The notes beneath the pieces were generated by a model. It was not told the origin of the DNA. It did no database searches and was given only the letters and a program-made list of their open reading frames with translations. The position numbers and the translations under genes were made by a program. This document shows, one piece after another, positions 7,342-15,696 of a DNA stretch of 37,233 nt. This DNA comes from JABCPE02 sp963509715 (lineage in GTDB: Bacteria > Bacteroidota > Bacteroidia > Flavobacteriales > Weeksellaceae). The DNA lies in contig CAUPCB010000015.1 in the NCBI GenBank assembly GCA_963509715.1, positions 1 to 37,233 of the forward strand, written 5' to 3'. The stretch's first letter is position 1; the number at the start of each line of letters is the position of its first letter.

Positions 7342-9354
7342 TTACCCAAACGCTCTTTTTAGAAGGCTTTCTACTTTTGGTTCGCTGCCTCGGAAGGCTT
7401 TGTAGAGTTCCATCGGAGCTTGGGTTCCGCCTAGGGAAAGCAGGGTTTTGTATTTTCTTGCAATTTCAGAATTGAAAATTCCATTTTCCTTGAAATACTG
7501 GAAAGCATCCGCATCTAGGACTTCCGCCCATTTGTAGGAATAATATCCCGCCGAATATCCTCCTTGGAAAATGTGCGAAAAACTTGGAGAAATCGCAGTT
7601 TCCACATTTACAGGGTAAAGACTGCATTTTTTGGTTTGTTTAGTTTCAAAGGTCTTGATGTCCTGCACGGCTTCGGGCTGTGTGTGGTAGGTCATATCCA
7701 AAAGACCAAATCCCAGCTGTCTCAGTGTTTGATAGCCTTCCATGAAGTTTTTAGACTCGTTGATTTTCTTGATTTTTTCATCCGAAAGCACTTCGCCCGT
7801 TTGGTAATGTTTCGCGAAAGTTTTCAAAAATTCTGGCTCGTAGCAGTAGTTTTCCAAGAATTGGGAAGGAAGCTCCACGAAATCCCATTTCACCGAAGTT
7901 CCAGAGAGATTAGGATATTGGGTATCAGCCAAAATCCCATGCAGAGCGTGTCCAAATTCATGGAATAATGTCGTTACTTCTTGGAAAGTCAGCAGACTTG
8001 GCGTGTCTGCGGTCGGTTTAGAGAAATTACACACTACGGAAATATGCGGTCGCGAGTTTGCGCTGTCTTTTTTCCATTGATTTTTGAAGCTGGTCATCCA
8101 TGCGCCTGCTCTCTTGCCTTTTCGAGGGAAATAATCTACATAAAGCACTGCTTTTAGGCTGTTGTTCTCAAAAACCTCATAAACACGCACTTCTGAGTGA
8201 TATTTCTGAATGTCTGTAACTTCTTTAAAATCAAGGTTAAAGAGTTTTCCTGCTAAATCAAAAACAGCATCCTGCACCTTTTCCAATGGGAAAAATGGTT
8301 TTAGTTCCTCATCATTGAGGTCAAATTTCTGTTTTCTTAGTTTTTCTGCATAGTAGGCGTGGTCATAAGTCTCCATTTTATCTATTCCATCGGCTTTTGC
8401 TAACTCTTTTAGTTGGGCAGTTTCCTTTTCTGCGTAAGGCGTAGCCGCTGTGAGAAGCTGATTTAGAAAATCAAAAACTTTCTTTGGACTTTCTGCCATT
8501 CTCTCCTCCAAAACATATTCCGCAAAGTTTTTGTAGCCGAGAAGTTCTGCTTTTTGCTGTCTTAGATTGATGATTTCTTTGATGAGGTTCTGGTTGTCAA
8601 ACTCGCCTCCGTCAAATGCTTTTTTGCCATTTGCCAAAGCCAATTCTTGTCGCAGATTTCGGTTGTCTGCGTAGGTCATCGCTGGGATGTAGCTCGGATA
8701 TTGCAGCGTGATGGCATAGCCTTCCAGCCCTCGCTCTTTGGCTTCTTCGGCGTATTGTGCTAAAATAGGCTCTGGAATTCCAGTCAAATCCTCTTTATTG
8801 GTAATGTGTTTGAAATAAGCATTAGTCGCAGCCAGCACATTTTGCCCAAAGTTCAGCGATTTTACAGACAGCTCAATATCTATTTTTTCTAATTTCTTTT
8901 TGTCCTCCTCATTTAGTAGGGTACCATTTCGGACAAAACCTTTGTAAGTCTCGCTCAGCAAGGTTTTCTGCTCTTCATTTAGGTTAAGATTTTCTTTTTC
9001 ATCAAAAACCTTTTTTATTCTTTGGAAAAGTTTTTCGTTTTGAGAAATTTTAGATGAAAATTCTGTCAAAATAGGCGAAACTTCTTGTGCTATCTTCTGA
9101 ATTTCATCATTGGTTTCAGCAGAATTTAGATTGAAAAAAATACTAGAAACTCTGTCCAGCTGCTCGCCAGAATACGCCAGCGCCTCTATGGTGTTTTCAA
9201 AAGTAGCTTCGGAAGGGTTGTTTGCTATTGCATCAATTTCTTTTTCTGACTGAGCGATAAGTTTCTGAAAAGCAGGTAAATAGCTTTCTTCTTTAATCTC
9301 CTGAAAAGGAGCTGTTTCGTATTTTGTATTGAATTTTTGGGTAAGGATATTCAT
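7342..9354 (-). CDS. dcp: M3-family zinc peptidase (peptidyl-dipeptidase Dcp-like)
   Basis: A 670-residue metallopeptidase with the zinc motif HEFGH at 465-469, inside TTLFHEFGHALHG. This matches the position and length of bacterial Dcp/oligopeptidase A enzymes (about 680 residues). The helical N-terminal region (1-250) and the C-terminal substrate-binding region with the GYSAGYYSYKWAEVLDADAF block complete the fold. The family degrades short peptides, with Dcp removing C-terminal dipeptides. No signal peptide is visible, so a cytosolic role in peptide recycling is likely. A TAAATTTG -7 box is present on the minus strand at 9376-9383. It could be closer to oligopeptidase A (PrlC) than to Dcp; the motif alone does not separate them. 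Confidence 0.9.
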   Translation of the reverse strand: MNILTQKFNTKYETAPFQEIKEESYLPAFQKLIAQSEKEIDAIANNPSEATFENTIEALAYSGEQLDRVSSIFFNLNSAETNDEIQKIAQEVSPILTEFSSKISQNEKLFQRIKKVFDEKENLNLNEEQKTLLSETYKGFVRNGTLLNEEDKKKLEKIDIELSVKSLNFGQNVLAATNAYFKHITNKEDLTGIPEPILAQYAEEAKERGLEGYAITLQYPSYIPAMTYADNRNLRQELALANGKKAFDGGEFDNQNLIKEIINLRQQKAELLGYKNFAEYVLEERMAESPKKVFDFLNQLLTAATPYAEKETAQLKELAKADGIDKMETYDHAYYAEKLRKQKFDLNDEELKPFFPLEKVQDAVFDLAGKLFNLDFKEVTDIQKYHSEVRVYEVFENNSLKAVLYVDYFPRKGKRAGAWMTSFKNQWKKDSANSRPHISVVCNFSKPTADTPSLLTFQEVTTLFHEFGHALHGILADTQYPNLSGTSVKWDFVELPSQFLENYCYEPEFLKTFAKHYQTGEVLSDEKIKKINESKNFMEGYQTLRQLGFGLLDMTYHTQPEAVQDIKTFETKQTKKCSLYPVNVETAISPSFSHIFQGGYSAGYYSYKWAEVLDADAFQYFKENGIFNSEIARKYKTLLSLGGTQAPMELYKAFRGSEPKVESLLKRAFG

Positions 9355-9445
9355 TGTTTTGATTTTAAAATTTTACAAATTTAATGATTTCAGTGATTTG
9401 GTATTCGTTAAAAAACTAATTTTGTATCATTAAAAATAAAACAAA

Positions 9446-9898
9446 ATGAAAAGAGACAAAAATATAGTTCCACTTTCCCAAGATCACCATTTTGGACTGC
9501 TTAGTGGCTGGAAAATAAAGCAGGGAATTAAGAAAAATATTTCTTATGAACGCATTAAAAACTATATAAACTATCACTGGGACAACAGCCAGAGCTTCCA
9601 TTTTGATGAGGAGGAGAAAATCTTGTTTCCTTATTCTAATGATGAACTGACACAGAGAGCCCTTGATGAGCATAAAGAAATAAGAGAACTACTGAAAACC
9701 CTAAACGAAGTAGAAGATTTTGAACTACTTACGCTCTATGCAGACAAAGTTACAGAGCATATTCGTTTTGAGGAGCGGGTGCTTTTCCCTCATTTGGAAA
9801 ATATTCTTACAGAAGAACAGCTTGCCGAAGTAGGAAAAAGGCTAAATGAAATCCATCATCATGCTGAAGATGAATATCACGATGAATTTTGGAAATAA
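9446..9898 (+). CDS. Hemerythrin HHE-domain protein
   Basis: A 150-residue four-helix protein with the hemerythrin-like pattern of metal ligands: His14/15 in the first helix, His52 and Glu56 in HFDEEE, His76 in DEH, and His105 and Glu109 in HIRFEE. These would hold a di-iron centre. The family binds oxygen or nitric oxide, or senses or stores iron, and no signal peptide is present, so it is cytosolic. A TAATTTTG -7 box lies at 9417-9424, with a TTG 16 bases before it. The gene converges on uvrB with only 6 bases between stop codons and no hairpin, so the transcripts probably overlap. The exact physiological role is unknown. Confidence 0.9.
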   Translation: MKRDKNIVPLSQDHHFGLLSGWKIKQGIKKNISYERIKNYINYHWDNSQSFHFDEEEKILFPYSNDELTQRALDEHKEIRELLKTLNEVEDFELLTLYADKVTEHIRFEERVLFPHLENILTEEQLAEVGKRLNEIHHHAEDEYHDEFWK

Positions 9899-9904
9899 CT
9901 AATA

Positions 9905-11896
9905 TTATTCTTGTAAAGCCTTGATTTCATCTCTCAGCCTTGCTGCCGTGATGAAGTCAAGATTTTTCGCCGCTGCTTCCATTTCTTTCTGTTTCTCGGC
10001 GATTATTTTTTCTATTTCTTCCGTGCTGTGTTTTTGTTTCTGTTCAGTAGCTTGTTTTAGGATTTCTTTTTGAGTGTATTTGGCATCTGGGAAATCTTTG
10101 CTTCTGCCGACTAATGTTTCAGAAATCTTCTTGTTAAGGGCTTTTGGAACGATTCCATGCCGTTCGTTGTATTGAATTTGTTTTTCGCGGCGGTAGTTGG
10201 TTTCATCTATGGTCGCCTGCATGGATTTGGTGATTTTGTCAGCATACATTATGGCTTTACCATTGATATTTCTCGCAGCCCGTCCCACAGTCTGAATCAT
10301 AGAACGGCGGGAACGGAGCATTCCTTCTTTGTCAGCATCCAAAATAGCAACCAGCGAAACTTCTGGTAAATCAAGCCCTTCTCTGAGGAGATTGACCCCG
10401 ACCAAAACATCAAACAAGCCCACACGCAAGTCCTGCATAATCTGAATGCGCTCCAAAGTCTCCACATCCGAATGGATATAACGAGTTCTAACACCAAATT
10501 TTGTGAAATATTTGGTGAGTTCCTCTGCCATTTTTTTAGTTAAAGTTGTTACCAAAACCCGCTCATCTTCTTCGGCTCTTTTTTGGATTTCTTCCATCAG
10601 GTCATCTATCTGGTTTTCTGTCGGTCGCACTTCTATTATTGGGTCAAGAAGTCCTGTCGGACGAATAATCTGCTCGATGTATTCACCGCCTGTTTTTTCC
10701 AGCTCATAGTCGGCAGGAGTGGCAGAAACATAAATCACCTGATTCTGCATTTCTTCAAATTCCTCAAATTTCAATGGTCGGTTGTCCATCGCTGCTGGAA
10801 GCCGAAAACCATATTCCACCAAAGCCTCTTTCCTGCTTCGGTCTCCACCATACATGGCGTGAATCTGCGGAATGGTAACATGGCTTTCATCGATGACCAT
10901 CAGAAAATCCTTTGGGAAATAGTCCAAAAGGCAGAAAGGTCGTGTTCCTGGCGCTCTTCCATCGATATACCGAGAATAATTCTCAATCCCAGAGCAGTAG
11001 CCGAGTTCTTTTATCATTTCTAAATCCAGTTCAGTTCGCTCTTGTAATCGTTTGGCTTCTAATGGTTTGTCTATTTCTTTGAAGAAATCAACCTGCTTTA
11101 CCAAATCATCTTGAATATTCCGAATAGCAGAGTTAAGCGTTTCTTTGGAAGTCGCAAAAAGATTGGCAGGATAGATATTGATTTTATCAAAATTAGAAAT
11201 AATATTCCCTGAAACAGGGTCAAAACTTTGTATTTTTTCTATTTCATCACCGAAAAACTGTATTCGCACTGCACTATCAGCATAGGCAGGGAAAACATCC
11301 ACCGCATCGCCTTTTACACGAAATGTCCCTCGTGAAAACTCGTTCAGCGTTCTGGAATAGAGCGCATTTACTAATTTGTGAAGGAGCTGTGTTCGGGAAA
11401 TTTTAGAATTAAGTTCCAGTTCTATCAAAGATTTATTGAATTCCGTAGGGTTTCCAATCCCATAAATGCACGAAACAGAAGCAACTATCAGCACATCTCG
11501 CCTGCCAGAAAGAAGACTTGCCGTAGCAGAAAGTCTGAGTTTTTCTACCTCCTCATTGATACTCAAATCCTTTTCTATGTAAGTCCCTGTGCTGGCAATA
11601 TACGCTTCGGGCTGGTAGTAGTCATAATAACTGACAAAATACTCCACAGCATTTTCAGGGAAAAATTCTTTGAACTCCATAAAAAGCTGTGCAGCCAGAG
11701 TTTTATTATGAGCCAAGACCAGAGTAGGTCTTTGGATTTCATTGACCACATTAGCGATGGTAAAGGTCTTTCCAGAGCCTGTTACTCCAAGCAGTGTCTG
11801 GTATTTTTCGCTGTTTTCTAGACCGTGGACAAGTTTTTTGATGGCTTGCGGTTGATCACCTGTGGGTTGGTATTCCGATTGGAGTTTGAAATTCAT
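9905..11896 (-). CDS. uvrB: UvrABC excinuclease subunit B
   Basis: The damage-verifying helicase-like subunit of nucleotide excision repair, 663 residues and complete. Walker A is GVTGSGKT at 37-44. The UvrB beta-hairpin region with YYDYYQPEAYI follows at about 90-100. The helicase block DESHVTIPQIHAMYGGD is near the middle, motif VI (QTVGRAARN) is near residue 540, and the C-terminal UVR domain that contacts UvrC (AAARLRDEIKALQ-type end) closes the protein. It loads onto damaged DNA with UvrA and recruits UvrC; neither partner is in the window. A TATTTTTG -7 box lies on the minus strand at 11913-11920. Confidence 0.99.
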   Translation of the reverse strand: MNFKLQSEYQPTGDQPQAIKKLVHGLENSEKYQTLLGVTGSGKTFTIANVVNEIQRPTLVLAHNKTLAAQLFMEFKEFFPENAVEYFVSYYDYYQPEAYIASTGTYIEKDLSINEEVEKLRLSATASLLSGRRDVLIVASVSCIYGIGNPTEFNKSLIELELNSKISRTQLLHKLVNALYSRTLNEFSRGTFRVKGDAVDVFPAYADSAVRIQFFGDEIEKIQSFDPVSGNIISNFDKINIYPANLFATSKETLNSAIRNIQDDLVKQVDFFKEIDKPLEAKRLQERTELDLEMIKELGYCSGIENYSRYIDGRAPGTRPFCLLDYFPKDFLMVIDESHVTIPQIHAMYGGDRSRKEALVEYGFRLPAAMDNRPLKFEEFEEMQNQVIYVSATPADYELEKTGGEYIEQIIRPTGLLDPIIEVRPTENQIDDLMEEIQKRAEEDERVLVTTLTKKMAEELTKYFTKFGVRTRYIHSDVETLERIQIMQDLRVGLFDVLVGVNLLREGLDLPEVSLVAILDADKEGMLRSRRSMIQTVGRAARNINGKAIMYADKITKSMQATIDETNYRREKQIQYNERHGIVPKALNKKISETLVGRSKDFPDAKYTQKEILKQATEQKQKHSTEEIEKIIAEKQKEMEAAAKNLDFITAARLRDEIKALQE

Positions 11897-12045
11897 TAAA
11901 ACTTAATTTTTACAAAAATACTTATTTTTTGATTTTGGAAAGGGTAGAGAGTTAATAATATATTAAAAAATGATGAAAGTCTTTTTTGTTACGAAAAAAA
12001 TATTATATTTGCATATATTATTAATTATTTAAAATTTAGAACACA

Positions 12046-12633
12046 ATGAAAAAGACAGTTTTAGTTTTAGGTTGCTTATTAGCAATAGGATTTTCATCAG
12101 TATCTTGTAATAGAGATGATGGTTTACCAGAAACACAAGTGGTAGTAACAAATATCCAGAGATCTGACCTTCCAAAAAGAATGGATCATTATTTAGCAAC
12201 AATTTTGGGGGAGCCAAAAGTTTATAATAATACTGAAGGGTATACTAAAAAAGATAAAGCAAATCCTTATGCTGCTACCCTTGAAAAAACTTATTCAGGA
12301 GTGACAGTTACATCAGTAACAAAACAATCTCCTGCAGATGCTACCACTGGAGCTATTTACAATGTAGTTTTGTCAAATGGAGTTAAGATAGGTTTCAAAG
12401 AAAATGATTTTACTCAAATAGCATATGTTGATGGAAATGGAGATAAATTGAAAGAAGCTGCTTGGGCAGATGCACTGCCAGGTGATGTTCAAAATTCAGT
12501 TAGAGCTTTAGGAACTCCTGTAATTACTGATATTACTAAAATAGAAGTTTCTACAGAGAATAATTATACAGTAACATTTAAAGATGCAACATCTACTGTT
12601 AAGAAATATAAAAAAGATGGTACAGCTCTTTAA
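12046..12633 (+). CDS. Putative PepSY-like (DUF2874-type) lipoprotein
   Basis: A 195-residue lipoprotein: the signal MKKTVLVLGCLLAIGFSSVSC ends at a lipobox Cys21 and is followed by NRDDG. Acidic residues just after the Cys can favour surface display in some Flavobacteriia; here that is only a guess. The body seems to contain two copies of a pattern starting with LP or I, continuing with a Tyr/Val beta strand, then a G-x-x-I-x-F turn (YNVVLSNGVKIGFKENDF and later YTVTFKDATSTVKKY). This resembles Bacteroidota PepSY-like periplasmic proteins. A TATATTTG -7 box at 12004-12011 precedes it. Family assignment is moderate; export is well supported. Confidence 0.55.
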   Translation: MKKTVLVLGCLLAIGFSSVSCNRDDGLPETQVVVTNIQRSDLPKRMDHYLATILGEPKVYNNTEGYTKKDKANPYAATLEKTYSGVTVTSVTKQSPADATTGAIYNVVLSNGVKIGFKENDFTQIAYVDGNGDKLKEAAWADALPGDVQNSVRALGTPVITDITKIEVSTENNYTVTFKDATSTVKKYKKDGTAL

Positions 12634-12655
12634 TTAGTAAAAGGAAAATAATTAT

Positions 12656-12691
12656 AAAAAAATCGTTTAGAGTTTATCTAAGCGATTTTTT
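12656..12691 (+). terminator. Terminator of the PepSY-like lipoprotein gene
   Basis: AAAAAATCGTTTAGA pairs with TCTAAGCGATTTTTT (one T·G pair) around the loop GTTTA. It lies 23 bases after the stop codon. Confidence 0.85.
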
Positions 12692-12705
12692 ATTTTAGTA
12701 CAAAA

Positions 12706-12738
12706 TAAAAATCCCCATAAGAAATAGGGATTTTCATT
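12706..12738 (-). terminator. Terminator of ilvE
   Basis: AAAATCCC (12708-12715) pairs with GGGATTTT (12727-12734). On the minus strand the hairpin is followed by a T-rich tract. It sits just after the ilvE stop, back to back with the terminator of the convergent lipoprotein gene. Confidence 0.75.
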
Positions 12739-12749
12739 TTAATATTTAA

Positions 12750-13811
12750 TTAGTATTTTTTCTCAACCAAAACTCTCCATCCGAAAGGATCTTCAGTTAG
12801 GTTAGTTTGTATGTTGATGAGGTCTCTTTTTAGAGTAAGAGCAAAACTTTCTTCTTCGCTTAGTTTAGGTAATTCAAGTCTTTCGTCATTGTAGCCAATA
12901 GCTTCGAAAGAGCTGGTAACCACAGCAGTTCCTACTCCCCATACTTCTTTAAGGGTTCCATTTCTATGGGCATTTACTACATCTTCCACAGCGATGTCAC
13001 CTACTACTACATTGATACCTCTTCTTTGTGCCAGCTGAATGATGCTGTCTCTGGTAACCCCATCTAGAATTCTATCAGAAGTTTTTGGCGTATAGATAGT
13101 GTCGCCTATTCTTACCATTACATTCATCGTTCCACTTTCTTCGAAGTATTTATGAGTAGCATCATCTGTCCAGATAATCTGCTGGTATCCTTCTTCGTTT
13201 GCTAATTGTGTAGGGTAGAATGCTCCAGCGTAGTTGCCTGCCGCTTTAGCAAACCCAACTCCACCATTCGCCGCTCTAGAGTAGTAGTCAGAGATTTTTG
13301 CAGAAACGGGAGCAGTGTAGTAACTTTTAGCAACGGTAGCCAAGATAGCAAACATATATTTGTTAGCAGGTCTAGCCATAAGCGCTTCTTCAGTAGCAAA
13401 GATGACAGGTCTGAGATATAATGAAAACCCTTCTCCGAAAGGCACCCAGTTTCTCTCTACATCTACTAGGGCTTTTAGTCCTTCCAAGAAAACTTCTTCT
13501 GGAATGGCAGGCATAGCAAGACGCTTAGTAGATTTGTTAATTCTTGCGAAGTTTTTCTCTGGACGGAATAAGAAAACATTGTCATCTTTGTCCTTGTAGG
13601 CTTTCATTCCTTCGAAACAAGCCTGACCATAATGTACTCCCATCATCGCAGGAGAAAACTCCATTTTCCCATAAGGTATAAGTCTAGGCTCGCCCCATTT
13701 TCCGTTTTCGTATTCACAAACTATCATGTGGTCTGTAAAACCACTTCCGAAAGTTACATTGTCTTTGTCAATAGTCTCTAAGCGAGATTTTTCTACTTTT
13801 TGAATAATCAT
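12750..13811 (-). CDS. ilvE: Branched-chain amino acid aminotransferase
   Basis: A PLP-dependent class IV aminotransferase that interconverts Leu/Ile/Val and their 2-oxo acids. It has 353 residues, matching the longer BCAT2 type rather than the roughly 310-residue E. coli form. The PLP lysine is Lys189 in GVGFAKAAGNYAG. Other family blocks are HYGQACFEGMKAY (60-72), the substrate loop around LRP in SLYLRPVIFATEE, and the phosphate-binding GVTRDSIIQLA. A TACCTTTG -7 box lies on the minus strand at 13839-13846, in a divergent promoter region shared with the nuclease-like gene. Complete and cytosolic. Confidence 0.97.
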   Translation of the reverse strand: MIIQKVEKSRLETIDKDNVTFGSGFTDHMIVCEYENGKWGEPRLIPYGKMEFSPAMMGVHYGQACFEGMKAYKDKDDNVFLFRPEKNFARINKSTKRLAMPAIPEEVFLEGLKALVDVERNWVPFGEGFSLYLRPVIFATEEALMARPANKYMFAILATVAKSYYTAPVSAKISDYYSRAANGGVGFAKAAGNYAGAFYPTQLANEEGYQQIIWTDDATHKYFEESGTMNVMVRIGDTIYTPKTSDRILDGVTRDSIIQLAQRRGINVVVGDIAVEDVVNAHRNGTLKEVWGVGTAVVTSSFEAIGYNDERLELPKLSEEESFALTLKRDLINIQTNLTEDPFGWRVLVEKKY

Positions 13812-13838
13812 AGTAATAAAACTTTAATTGATGAACTA

Positions 13839-13881
13839 CAAAGGTAATCATTTATTTTGTATTTAAAAAAGTCTATCTTTG
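13839..13881. promoter_or_regulatory. Divergent -7 boxes between ilvE and the PD-(D/E)XK gene
   Basis: On the minus strand TACCTTTG (13839-13846) faces ilvE. On the plus strand TATCTTTG (13874-13881) faces the nuclease-like gene. Both match the Bacteroidota -7 consensus TAnnTTTG. Neither has a TTG at the usual 17-23 base spacing (the nearest plus-strand TTG is 14 bases away), so the assignment rests on the -7 boxes alone. Confidence 0.45.
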
Positions 13882-13942
13882 TAGGGTTATAAGGTAGATT
13901 AATAATAAAAATTTAAAACTAATTTAATAATAATCAATAGTT

Positions 13943-14974
13943 ATGAAAAAACCAAACATTTTTGAAATTGCAACAAAAGAATTAAGCCAAGATGCCTTTA
14001 TTACTTGGCTTTTGAAATGGGCAGATGATTCTTGTAAGAACTTAGATGAAGATTTGCATCAATGCGGGAAAGAATTTGTTTCTACATTGATAAAGAAGCA
14101 AAACCCAAATTTTTCAGAATCTATAAATAAAGTAGAAGCGGGTAGACAATGGGAAAATATAGATGTATGGGCAGAAGTAAATGATAAGTATTTCATCATA
14201 ATAGAGGATAAAATAAATAGCAGCGAGCATTCGGATCAATTAAAAAGATATAAGGAGATTGCAGAGAAATGGTGTCAAGAAAATAATAAAGAAAAGCCTA
14301 TTTGTATCTATCTAAAAACAGGGAATGAAAGTGAAAAAAGCTTTAAAATTGCAGAAGAAAAAGGGTATTCTATATTTAATAGAAAAGATTTTATTGATTT
14401 ATTTGAGAGATTTTCAAATGTAAAAAATGATATTTTTACTGATTTTAAAGAGAGAATAGAGGGTAAAGAAGTTCAGAATAGCGCTTTTATAGAAAAACAA
14501 ATTAATGACTGGGAATGGACTGATTGGGAAGGTTTTTATAAAGAGATTGAAACAAAGATAGAAAATGAAGGATGGTATTATGTAGATAATCCCAATGGTG
14601 GTTTTCTTTGTTTTCTGTTGATTTGGGGGTTGCGTTGTAAGCAATATCCTATTTATATTCAATTAGAACAAAAAAAACTTTGCTTTAAAATTTCAACAGA
14701 TCCTAAAGATGTAGAACTTCTAGAAGGTGAAACAAGAGGACAAGTGCGAAATGATTTTTACTCTAAGTTAATAGAAAAGGCAAAACAAAAAGGATACGAT
14801 GAAATAAGAAAACCAGATAGATTTGGTAATGGAAGTTATATGACTATTGCTATTGTAGAACAAAAAGACTGGTTAGGAGAAGGTGTTGTAGATGTAGATA
14901 AAGTAGTAGAAAATCTGAAGAAATATTTAGCATTTTTAAGAGAATTTGTAGAAGAATATAATGGAAAGGAGTAA
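13943..14974 (+). CDS. PD-(D/E)XK nuclease-superfamily protein
   Basis: A 343-residue protein whose N-terminal half carries a PD-(D/E)XK core: Asp74 in ENIDVWAEV, then Glu88 and Lys90 in FIIIEDKIN, followed by the helix SEHSDQLKRY with Gln99 and Tyr103. The opening NIFEIATKELSQDAFITWLLKW resembles the PDDEXK_4 (PF14281) group of uncharacterised nuclease-like proteins found near defence genes. The C-terminal half (about 185-343) has an EWTDWEGFYKEIE segment and no known domain. Bases 14161-14220 contain only 16 G/C in 60, more AT-rich than neighbouring core genes. It ends 3 bases before mnmD and its last codons hold that gene's ribosome-binding site, so the two are co-transcribed. Substrate unknown; no methylase or helicase partner is nearby. 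Confidence 0.75.
   Translation: MKKPNIFEIATKELSQDAFITWLLKWADDSCKNLDEDLHQCGKEFVSTLIKKQNPNFSESINKVEAGRQWENIDVWAEVNDKYFIIIEDKINSSEHSDQLKRYKEIAEKWCQENNKEKPICIYLKTGNESEKSFKIAEEKGYSIFNRKDFIDLFERFSNVKNDIFTDFKERIEGKEVQNSAFIEKQINDWEWTDWEGFYKEIETKIENEGWYYVDNPNGGFLCFLLIWGLRCKQYPIYIQLEQKKLCFKISTDPKDVELLEGETRGQVRNDFYSKLIEKAKQKGYDEIRKPDRFGNGSYMTIAIVEQKDWLGEGVVDVDKVVENLKKYLAFLREFVEEYNGKE
14966..14971 (+). promoter_or_regulatory. Strong Shine-Dalgarno site for mnmD inside the upstream gene
   Basis: AAGGAG lies 6 bases before the mnmD ATG (14978) and overlaps the last codons and stop of the nuclease-like gene. A clear Shine-Dalgarno sequence is unusual in Bacteroidota, where most starts in this window have only A-rich leaders. 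It supports the mnmD start and points to coupled translation. Confidence 0.6.
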
Positions 14975-14977
14975 AAA

Positions 14978-15649
14978 ATGAAAAGAATCGTGAAGACCAC
15001 AGGAGACAACAGCAGAACGCTTTATATAGAAGAGCTGGATGAGTGCTATCATTCACACCATGGAGCACTACAGGAAGCGGAGCATGTTTTCATAAAAAAT
15101 GGATTAGAAAAACTGGATAAAAAAGAAATCAATATTCTGGAAATGGGCTTTGGGACAGGGTTGAATGTCTTGGTGACGATACAGAAATTCCTTCAATCAG
15201 CAGATTTGAAAATCAATTATTATTCATTGGAGAAATATCCCATTAGTCTCGAGGAAGCCCAAAATCTAGATTATGGAAAATTGTTTGAAAATCCAGTGAT
15301 AAAGGAAATTTATACTGAATTTCATAGCTGTGAATGGGAAAAGCTGGTTCAGATCCAACCTAATTTCTTTTTGAAAAAGATAAAAACCGATTTTTTTGAA
15401 TTGGATAAAATAGAGCTTCCCGAGATAGATTTGGTGTATTATGACTGTTTCGGAGCGAGGGTTCAGCCAGATTTATGGGAAAAGCCTTTGTTTGAATTAG
15501 TCAAAACTAAAATGAAAAAAGGAGGACTTTTGACGACATATTCTTCTAAAGGAAGCGTCAGAAGGGCTTTGCAAGAGTTAGGCTTTGAGGTTCAAAAATT
15601 AGAAGGGCCAAAAGGAAAGCGTGAAATGCTGAATGCTATTTTATTATAA
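14978..15649 (+). CDS. mnmD: tRNA U34 5-aminomethyl-2-thiouridine methyltransferase MnmD
   Basis: A 223-residue, SAM-dependent methyltransferase of the MnmC-like DUF752 family. It is the stand-alone form of the methylating domain that completes mnm5s2U at the tRNA wobble base. The SAM-binding loop is LEMGFGTGLN at 54-63. The DLVYYDCFGARVQPDLW stretch is the characteristic catalytic-side motif, followed by GGLLTTYSSKGSVRRAL and the GPKGKREMLNA end. The FAD-dependent oxidase half found in E. coli MnmC is absent, as expected of the single-domain MnmD type. It follows the nuclease-like gene by 3 bases and ends at a strong terminator. Confidence 0.93.
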   Translation: MKRIVKTTGDNSRTLYIEELDECYHSHHGALQEAEHVFIKNGLEKLDKKEINILEMGFGTGLNVLVTIQKFLQSADLKINYYSLEKYPISLEEAQNLDYGKLFENPVIKEIYTEFHSCEWEKLVQIQPNFFLKKIKTDFFELDKIELPEIDLVYYDCFGARVQPDLWEKPLFELVKTKMKKGGLLTTYSSKGSVRRALQELGFEVQKLEGPKGKREMLNAILL

Positions 15650-15683
15650 AACAATCCCTTAGATTTTCCTAAGGGATTGTTTA
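15648..15683. terminator. Strong bidirectional terminator
   Basis: AAACAATCCCTTAG (15649-15662) pairs perfectly with CTAAGGGATTGTTT (15669-15682) around ATTTTC. It lies between the convergent mnmD (+) and outer-membrane protein (-) genes and can serve both. Confidence 0.9.
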
Positions 15684-15696
15684 TCATTTTAAATTT

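Noticed and set aside
10583..11821. Two long open frames on the plus strand opposite uvrB
   Set aside because: They are antisense to uvrB, have no ribosome-binding or promoter signal, and show no domain.
11986..12011. TTG and TATATTTG ahead of the PepSY-like lipoprotein as a full promoter
   Set aside because: The spacer is only 15 bases, shorter than the known 17-23 range. The -7 box is mentioned but a complete promoter is not claimed.
15648..15683. Long inverted repeat considered as an attachment site or mobile-element end
   Set aside because: It has a 6-base loop, lies between convergent stop codons and has A/T flanks, which is fully explained as a bidirectional terminator.
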